This document shows positions 13,614 to 19,529 of a stretch of DNA of 19,529 nt, in pieces. Under the pieces are notes generated by a model. That model saw only the letters and a list, made by a program, of their open reading frames with translations, was not told where the DNA came from and ran no database searches. Both the position numbers and the translations under genes were made by a program. Within the stretch, counting starts at the first letter, position 1. Every line of letters begins with the position of its first letter. Source of the DNA: Acidiluteibacter sp965660325 (GTDB lineage Bacteria > Bacteroidota > Bacteroidia > Flavobacteriales_E > Vicingaceae); NCBI GenBank assembly GCA_965660325.1, contig CBFHZL010000044.1, positions 1 through 19,529 on the forward strand, in the 5' to 3' direction.

Positions 13614-15848
13614 TTAACGCTTTACTACTTTTTTTATAATTGTTCCTTTATTAGTCGTCACCCTTAAAAAGTAAATGCCAGTTTTTGCTTGAGAAATATC
13701 GATGACGTTTTGTTTTGCCTCGTCTTGTAATAACACACGACCATTTACATCATATAGTTCGAAACGGAAGGGAGCGATGTTATTTTCATTAGAAATATAT
13801 ATTAATCCATTGGTAGGATTAGGGTAAATGCTTAGCTGATTTTCTAAGTTTTGTTCCTTAATATTAGTAGAAGAATCAGTTACACAGAATGAAAACGATT
13901 GGTTGCCTGTGCTGAATGCATTATCATATAATAACGTATCTCCATTAAAGGTAATTAGTGAATATCCATTACCAAAGGAGCAACAATAACCGTCGTTTGC
14001 TAGATCGTCAATTTTTAATGTGTAGCATCCATCCGAAAGGCAATAGTCATAGTTGAATGTTTGTCCTCCCGTTACATTATCAAATGAACCGTTATTATAA
14101 AAAACTGTGTTTCCGGTGGCGTCCAATAGTTGATAACTCAATTCTGACCCATAATCATCTGTTTTAAACGTGAGCTCCACTGTTTTTGACGGAATAAACG
14201 CATTTAGGCTTGTTGTTAATGAATCATTGCTGGCAAATTGGTCAATAGAACCATTTACCTGGCTAACATAAATCAACATATCATTTACTCCATTATTGAA
14301 TATAATTGGAGGTAATTGTGCTTCAACCACCTGATTTCTCTGAATAGTATCGTTGAAATTTACCGTAATTGCAGATCCATTATTTATGCTATAGCTCAAT
14401 TCATAAGAGTTGATCACTGCATTTCCTCTATTCGCAACTAGTAAAGGTGCAGAGGACTGATTCCCACACTGGATAGTATATGAACCATCAAACCCTAATA
14501 GCTCAAGGTCATTAGCGAAAGCTGCAGGGTTTGGATCTAGTCCATCTATGATTAGTGTATTGGACGTATCAGGGTCTAACCATCTTTTTAATTGCTGGTT
14601 AGCGGGGCTGTCATAGTCCCAAGAGTTTGAAAATTTCCCGTAAAAATCTGGACGATCATTACCACAAGCAGCTTGACCACCATGCAGTTGACCAACAATG
14701 CGGTGTCGTTCGTTGTAAAGTGGAGATCCGGAAGAAACTGGCTCTGTGGTGCCGTTATCCCAATCAGAAACTTCCCAATGGCCGTCAGGTAGAGTAGCGC
14801 CATTATATTGATCCGACTTTAATGAATCTAAATCATGTGATATCTTTTTTACATCACCTCGTGGATGGTGAATTCCTGTTCCACTTTTTGGTGTAACACC
14901 GGTGGCATCCCAACCAGAATAAAAAACATTATAAGAAGCAGGCGGTGTGCTAGATAGTTCAAACAAAGTAAAATCAGATTTAAAATTACTTGCTCTAAAG
15001 GTAGACCCTACGATTGACTGGTTGGTGGGCCCGTCTGTTCTTGGCGAACAAGCAGCGCTTTCATAATTGAAAATAAAAATCGATGACCCTGCATTCAGTC
15101 CACAGTGATTGGCTGTTAACACATAAGGCGTAGTGTCTTGTCTTACATTATTGATTAGTGCACCGGTGCACCATCTAGAGTTATTACTTCTCAATATTAA
15201 AACTACACTTCGTTTTTCACTTTGCCACTTATCGCCTTCGCTGCAGTTTACATCAATGTTACAATTTCCTGAACTTCCAAAAGACGCAGCCTTATCGTGT
15301 AAACTTCTATATCCATGAACAATGGAAGATATAATTACCTTTGACTCACCATCTATTTCAGCAGGAATAAGTGCTTCTATAGTAGCTGAACTTCCTGAAG
15401 TTAGGGTAGTAGCGAAAGCTTTTTTATTGGGATTATTCTGATGTGTAAATGCTCCAATAGTCTCTGTAAAATCGCTGTTGTGTATGTATAATTCAGCACC
15501 TTCTTTTAAATCAAAATCGCTATAGTTAATGTTTAGACTAACTGCATCTTTAGATGATACCTTTAAACGGTACTGAATGTTTCCATCCGATAAAATTTTG
15601 CGATCAGCAGCGGTAAAGAAATCAATACGGTCAGAAACAACTGCACCAAATCTCCATGGAATATCTTTGTAGTTATCTGTAATTTCGTCTTCAGCTTTTA
15701 GGGAATCTATGTTTGGTGTTACTAAATTAAGTGCTTTTGTTTGTTGGAAAGATTCAGCATTTAGGATGTATGGATATTCTCCATAGCTTATTTGAGCTGA
15801 GGATGCAGCGCCGATCAATAAAAAGAAAAGTGGAAGTATGGTTTTCAT
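13614..15848 (-). CDS. T9SS-secreted S1-type serine protease (lysyl endopeptidase-like)
   Basis: A 744-residue secreted protease: signal peptide (MKTILPLFFLLIGAASSAQ), a pro-region (about 20-190), a chymotrypsin-fold catalytic domain (about 195-430), CARDB-like and further beta domains (about 450-655), and a C-terminal T9SS type-A sorting domain (about 670-744; LSIYPNPTNG, ELYDVNGR, TGIYFLRV, KKVVKR). The triad reads H248 (TANHCG), D292 (SDFTLFEL) and S373 (VSSGSP), resembling Achromobacter protease I/Lys-C. V371 occupies the position of the glycine that usually helps form the oxyanion hole. Many cysteines fit disulfides in an exported protein. It should be secreted through the T9SS and anchored or released outside the cell. 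It is divergent from the alpha/beta hydrolase (39-base gap) and convergent with the tiny lipoproteins. Confidence 0.88.
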   Translation of the reverse strand: MKTILPLFFLLIGAASSAQISYGEYPYILNAESFQQTKALNLVTPNIDSLKAEDEITDNYKDIPWRFGAVVSDRIDFFTAADRKILSDGNIQYRLKVSSKDAVSLNINYSDFDLKEGAELYIHNSDFTETIGAFTHQNNPNKKAFATTLTSGSSATIEALIPAEIDGESKVIISSIVHGYRSLHDKAASFGSSGNCNIDVNCSEGDKWQSEKRSVVLILRSNNSRWCTGALINNVRQDTTPYVLTANHCGLNAGSSIFIFNYESAACSPRTDGPTNQSIVGSTFRASNFKSDFTLFELSSTPPASYNVFYSGWDATGVTPKSGTGIHHPRGDVKKISHDLDSLKSDQYNGATLPDGHWEVSDWDNGTTEPVSSGSPLYNERHRIVGQLHGGQAACGNDRPDFYGKFSNSWDYDSPANQQLKRWLDPDTSNTLIIDGLDPNPAAFANDLELLGFDGSYTIQCGNQSSAPLLVANRGNAVINSYELSYSINNGSAITVNFNDTIQRNQVVEAQLPPIIFNNGVNDMLIYVSQVNGSIDQFASNDSLTTSLNAFIPSKTVELTFKTDDYGSELSYQLLDATGNTVFYNNGSFDNVTGGQTFNYDYCLSDGCYTLKIDDLANDGYCCSFGNGYSLITFNGDTLLYDNAFSTGNQSFSFCVTDSSTNIKEQNLENQLSIYPNPTNGLIYISNENNIAPFRFELYDVNGRVLLQDEAKQNVIDISQAKTGIYFLRVTTNKGTIIKKVVKR

Positions 15849-15887
15849 ATATTCAATTTAAAATCTAAAATTAAGCAAATCGACACT

Positions 15888-16736
15888 ATGACACATGAAA
15901 ATAAGCAAGTAACAACGGTATCGATCGATGGCAGTCGCCAACGACCACTTCTTGTAGACATACAAAAGCCTAAAAATGTTGTCTATGGAACGGTATTATT
16001 TTTACATGGTTTTAAAGGCTTTAAAGATTGGGGAACTTTCAATCATATTGCTGATTATTTTGTCGATAAAGGGTTTTGCTTTATCAAGTTTAATTTTTCC
16101 TACAATGGTGGAACTATAGATCAACCAATCGACTTTCCTGATGAAAATGCTTTCGGAGAAAATAACTTATCGACTGAGTTAAATGATTTGTCGTGTGTAA
16201 TCGATTATATCGACCGTGAAGGATTAATCTATAATTCGTTGACACTTTTAGGTCATAGCCGTGGAGGAGGTATTTCTATCCTAGGTGCAGCAGAAGATGA
16301 ACGTGTTTCCCAGCTTATTACCTTGGCCTCGGTAGCGGATTTTGAAAGTAGAATGCCTGATTATAAAGCCATAAAAACATGGGAGCTTACTGGTGTTCGA
16401 TATATTTTAAATGGTCGGACGAAACAAAATTTGCCTCAGTTTTACCAATTTTATGAAGATTATATTCGGCATAAAAGTCGATTAGACATTCTGAAAGCAA
16501 CAAGGTCATTGATCATTCCTTTTTTGATAATACACGGTGAAGATGATGAAACTGTCTCCACTAAGGATGCTGAATTACTACAGAAAAACTGCCCAAAGGC
16601 GGTATTAAAATTAATCAAGGGAGCTAATCACACGTTTAATGGCTTTCATCCATATACGGAAGAAGAGTTGCCGAAAGAGACGCTTAAAGCACTAAATGAA
16701 TCGGTTCAATTTTTATTAAATCGAATCAACAGTTAG
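15888..16736 (+). CDS. Alpha/beta hydrolase
   Basis: A 282-residue cytoplasmic protein with no signal peptide. The alpha/beta-hydrolase fold is shown by the early strand and oxyanion loop FLHGFKGFKDWG, the nucleophile elbow GHSRGG (S124), the acid in HGEDDETV (D219 or D220) and the catalytic histidine in GANHTF (H248). It is likely an esterase or acyl-hydrolase of the dienelactone-hydrolase/serine-aminopeptidase-like group; the substrate cannot be read. The 3' end overlaps the 3' end of tsaD by 21 bases tail-to-tail, so neither gene has room for its own terminator there. The 39-base gap to the divergent protease gene must hold any promoters for both; I see no clear consensus in it. Confidence 0.88.
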   Translation: MTHENKQVTTVSIDGSRQRPLLVDIQKPKNVVYGTVLFLHGFKGFKDWGTFNHIADYFVDKGFCFIKFNFSYNGGTIDQPIDFPDENAFGENNLSTELNDLSCVIDYIDREGLIYNSLTLLGHSRGGGISILGAAEDERVSQLITLASVADFESRMPDYKAIKTWELTGVRYILNGRTKQNLPQFYQFYEDYIRHKSRLDILKATRSLIIPFLIIHGEDDETVSTKDAELLQKNCPKAVLKLIKGANHTFNGFHPYTEEELPKETLKALNESVQFLLNRINS

Positions 16737-17750
16737 GCGTGCTTTTGGCGAAATAGAATACGGAGCAAAGTCATTTTTTAAATATTTGAAATATCCGGCT
16801 ATTCCAATCATTGCTGCATTATCAGTGCAATATGCGAATGGAGGAATAAACACTTCGTATTGGTGCTGTTCTGCAAGTTCTTTTAAAGCGGTTCTTAAAC
16901 CAGAGTTTGCAGAAACTCCTCCTGCAATGGCCAATTGGTTAATTCCTTCTGTCTTTGCGGCTTTTTGATATGTTTTTACAAGAATACTAACAATGGTATG
17001 CTGAATAGAGGCACATAAATCGGCTAAGTTTTCTTCGATGAAATCAGGATTCTTTTTTATCTCTTTTTGTAAGAAGTACAAAACACCAGTCTTCAATCCA
17101 CTAAAGCTGTAGTTGAACTCATTTACTTTAGGGTGAGTAAACGTAAATCGTTTTGGGTTTCCATCTTTTGCATATTGATCTATCAGCGGACCACCCGGGT
17201 AAGGCAATCCCATAATTTTTGCAATTTTATCAAAAGCTTCGCCCGCAGCATCATCTATGGACTGCCCTATTACTTCAAAAGTAGTAGGGTTAGAAATTTT
17301 TACTATTTGAGTGTGGCCGCCTGAAACAGTAAGACATAAGAATGGAAATTTCGGTTTTTTTAAGTGATGTTCATCTTCTATAAAGTGGGCTAAAATATGT
17401 CCTCTCATGTGGTTCACTTCAATAAGGGGAATATTTCTAGCCATTGCAAAAGATTTAGCGAAAGAAGTACCGACTAAAAGTGAACCTAATAGTCCAGGAC
17501 CGCGTGTAAATGCTACTGCATCAATGGCATCTTTATTGATATTTGCAGCACGTATAGCTTGTTCAACAACAGGAATAATATTTTGCTGATGTGCACGAGA
17601 AGCAAGCTCAGGAACCACACCACCATAGGCTTTATGCACCTCTTGGTTAGCAGTTATGTTTGACAGTAACTGCTTGCCTTTGAGTATAGCAGCAGAAGTG
17701 TCATCGCAAGATGATTCAATGCTTAAAATAATCGGTGCAGTTGTCGACAT
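16716..17750 (-). CDS. tsaD: tRNA N6-adenosine threonylcarbamoyltransferase TsaD
   Basis: A 344-residue cytoplasmic enzyme of the ASKHA/Kae1 family that, with TsaB and TsaE, transfers the threonylcarbamoyl group from threonylcarbamoyl-AMP to A37 of ANN-decoding tRNAs (t6A). Signatures are IESSCDDTSAA near the start, GGVVPELASRAH (43-54), the metal-binding HMRGH (H114, H118), SGGHTQIV, and the C-terminal TDNAAMIG with its metal-ligand aspartate. Length is standard and the start is followed directly by the conserved first strand. Its 3' end overlaps the alpha/beta hydrolase by 21 bases. It is divergently arranged with the TamB-like gene, a neighbour pairing I recall as common in Flavobacteriia. 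An exact -7 box (17795-17802, minus strand) lies upstream. Confidence 0.97.
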   Translation of the reverse strand: MSTTAPIILSIESSCDDTSAAILKGKQLLSNITANQEVHKAYGGVVPELASRAHQQNIIPVVEQAIRAANINKDAIDAVAFTRGPGLLGSLLVGTSFAKSFAMARNIPLIEVNHMRGHILAHFIEDEHHLKKPKFPFLCLTVSGGHTQIVKISNPTTFEVIGQSIDDAAGEAFDKIAKIMGLPYPGGPLIDQYAKDGNPKRFTFTHPKVNEFNYSFSGLKTGVLYFLQKEIKKNPDFIEENLADLCASIQHTIVSILVKTYQKAAKTEGINQLAIAGGVSANSGLRTALKELAEQHQYEVFIPPFAYCTDNAAMIGIAGYFKYLKNDFAPYSISPKARLTVDSI

Positions 17751-17794
17751 AAAGTGCTATTTTGTTGAAATTTGTGCAATCATTTTTAAAACAT

Positions 17795-17802
17795 CAAAAG
17801 TA
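17795..17802 (-). promoter_or_regulatory. -7 box for tsaD
   Basis: On the minus strand TACTTTTG matches TAnnTTTG exactly, 44 bases before the tsaD ATG. No TTG is seen at the expected -33 spacing. The box touches the proposed ATT start of the divergent TamB-like gene. Confidence 0.38.
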
Positions 17803-19529
17803 TTAAAAAAGCAGTAAAAATAGGAGTTAAGTGGTTAGGAGGAATACTCCTCTTGGTCGTCTTGTTGCTTTTACTTTTGAGAACATCTACCGTTCAAACT
17901 TTTCTGACTAAAAGGGTGGCCGCTTATTTTTCTACGGAATTGAATACGACTGTTTCATTGAATCGAATCGATATTGATTTTTTTAAAACGGTTGTACTTG
18001 AAGATCTTCTGATAAAAGATTTGGATGATGATACCTTGCTTTATGCAGGTAGGTTTGGTTTAGATCTAAAGGTTTTACAACGAGATGATAGGGTGATAGC
18101 TTTAAATTCATTGAATTTGGAGGATGCCTATTTCAACCTCACGACTTGGGCTGATTCTGCGGGAGCCAATTATGATTTTATAGCTCAATACTTTAATCCA
18201 CCAACTAACGAGATAGACACCACAACTTTACCAAGCTGGAGAGTTGAAGCAGATCGAATAAAACTGGTCAATGCTCATTTTAAATATAATGATAAAGGAG
18301 CACTAAATACTAGTCATGGTGTGGATTTTAGCCATATTGATGCTACCGCTGTCTATGGGACATTTGATCAGTTAAGGATGGATGAGGATACTATTTTTTC
18401 ACAAGTAGAAGGCCTTCGTTTTGAAGAAAAGAGCGGTTTTGTATTACATAATTTAAGTGGTGATGCTAAAGTACATGCGTCAGTAACCCAAGTGAATAAC
18501 CTTAGGATTGAAACTCCATTATCTAATGTAAATGCTGATTTGTCATTTAAGATGGACGACTTTAAGAGCTACGCTTCATTTATAGAGGCAGTTAGGATGA
18601 ATGTAACGTTTGATGAAACAGTTGCTGCTTTTGAGGATATCGCCTATTTTGCTTCTAGTCTAAAAGGAATTAAAGAGAAAGTTTTTTTGGAAGGAGATGT
18701 AAGTGGTACAGTTGCAAACCTTAAGGGAAGGGATGTTGTTATTCATTTATTATCAGACACCTACTTAAGTGGAGACTTTGATTTAAGAGGACTGCCCGAA
18801 ATTGAAGAAACCTTTATTTACATGAAAATAAAGTCTTTACAGACAAATAGAGCTAGCCTTGAACGACTCCCGCTTTATCCTTTTGATGCTAATGTGTTTT
18901 TATCTGTTCCAAAAGAGTTAGAATCGCTCGGAAGGATGGACTTTAACGGTTCATTTACCGGGTTTATAACTGATTTTGTAGCATATGGAGAATTGCAAAC
19001 TGAAGTCGGAAAGTTAATTACAGATGTATCTTTTAAAAATGAAAACCAGACTCCTGCATATACCGGAAAAATAGCCTTAAGTCGATTTGATATTGGAAAA
19101 ACGTTCGGCATTTCTAAACAGGTTCAAAAAGCAACATTAAGCGCTAATATATCGGGTACAGGACTTGATTTAGCTTCTATCGACTTGTCGATTGATGGAA
19201 ATATAGCTAGTATTGGTTTAGAGGGTTATGTTTATAAAAATATTGATTTAAGGGGATTGTATAAAAATCAGTTATTTGATGGAATTGCTTCTGTTGAAGA
19301 TGAGAATATTGACTTTGATTTCAATGGTAAAGTAGATCTTGCAGGTACGCTTCCTATCTTTAATTTTAAAGCGAATATTAATAAAGCTAAACTTTCTCAA
19401 CTAAAGTTAATTAACTCTTTGGATACTAATGTGGTTGTATCAGCTACAGCAGATATTAACTTAATAGGAGACAAGTTAGATAACTTAGATGGAGCTATTC
19501 AATTAACGGATATTTTTTACAGAGATAGT
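17802..19529 (+). CDS. TamB-like translocation/assembly module protein, N-terminal part, ATT start
   Basis: An open frame of 576 codons that runs off the window; family members are usually well over 1000 residues. From the ATT at 17802 it reads fMet-KKAVKIGVKWLGGILLL, a basic N-terminus and one membrane anchor (12-26), then RTSTVQTFLTKRVAAYF and STELNTTVSLNRIDIDFF, the usual opening of Bacteroidota TamB proteins, then beta-strand repeats. TamB relatives bridge inner and outer membranes and are linked to lipid transport and outer-membrane protein assembly. The frame opens after a stop at 17787 and contains no ATG until codon 193 and no GTG or TTG before the membrane segment. A TTG at 17853, 9 bases after GGAGGA, is the alternative start but would cut the anchor to about ten residues. 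Divergent from tsaD. Confidence 0.82.
   Translation, partial: MKKAVKIGVKWLGGILLLVVLLLLLLRTSTVQTFLTKRVAAYFSTELNTTVSLNRIDIDFFKTVVLEDLLIKDLDDDTLLYAGRFGLDLKVLQRDDRVIALNSLNLEDAYFNLTTWADSAGANYDFIAQYFNPPTNEIDTTTLPSWRVEADRIKLVNAHFKYNDKGALNTSHGVDFSHIDATAVYGTFDQLRMDEDTIFSQVEGLRFEEKSGFVLHNLSGDAKVHASVTQVNNLRIETPLSNVNADLSFKMDDFKSYASFIEAVRMNVTFDETVAAFEDIAYFASSLKGIKEKVFLEGDVSGTVANLKGRDVVIHLLSDTYLSGDFDLRGLPEIEETFIYMKIKSLQTNRASLERLPLYPFDANVFLSVPKELESLGRMDFNGSFTGFITDFVAYGELQTEVGKLITDVSFKNENQTPAYTGKIALSRFDIGKTFGISKQVQKATLSANISGTGLDLASIDLSIDGNIASIGLEGYVYKNIDLRGLYKNQLFDGIASVEDENIDFDFNGKVDLAGTLPIFNFKANINKAKLSQLKLINSLDTNVVVSATADINLIGDKLDNLDGAIQLTDIFYRDS

Overview
This is an AT-rich, gene-dense chromosomal window from a Bacteroidota bacterium, most likely order Flavobacteriales. 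The evidence is exact or near-exact TAnnTTTG -7 boxes before several genes, weak Shine-Dalgarno signals, a type IX secretion (T9SS) cargo protease with a C-terminal sorting domain, a PorE-like OmpA protein, a TonB-dependent receptor with a CarboxypepD_reg-like N-terminus, and a ribosomal protein THX. I saw no phage, insertion sequence, CRISPR array or tRNA.

Positions 1-6250 (+) hold the 3' end of aroC, an acidic amino-acid/dicarboxylate symporter, a large AsmA-like envelope protein and a PorE-like TPR/beta-propeller/OmpA protein, closely spaced and probably co-transcribed. A DUF4920-type lipoprotein with its own -7 box follows and ends at a bidirectional hairpin terminator. On the minus strand come ribosomal protein THX, with a long histone-H1-like Lys/Ala/Thr tail, and an HU protein. 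Each has a recognisable -33/-7 promoter, and HU has its own terminator.

Positions 7968-13106 (+) form the most interesting block: an exported M1 zinc aminopeptidase, a TTG-initiated His-rich small exported protein with a CxxC, a ZnuD-like TonB-dependent receptor, and a lipoprotein whose mature N-terminus combines a surface-export-like acidic signal with a His-rich stretch. A strong terminator closes the block. I read the last three genes as an outer-membrane metal (probably zinc) uptake cassette in which a surface lipoprotein and a periplasm-facing His-rich protein flank the receptor.

Positions 13334-13610 encode two tiny overlapping basic lipoproteins that converge on a minus-strand T9SS-secreted S1 (lysyl-endopeptidase-like) protease. 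Divergent from the protease is an alpha/beta hydrolase whose 3' end overlaps that of tsaD. Divergent from tsaD, and running off the window, is a TamB-like gene with no ATG, GTG or TTG codon ahead of its membrane anchor; it apparently starts at ATT.

Together the genes are dominated by envelope biogenesis (AsmA, TamB, PorE-like), secretion and uptake, with translation and nucleoid housekeeping genes (THX, HU, TsaD) between them.
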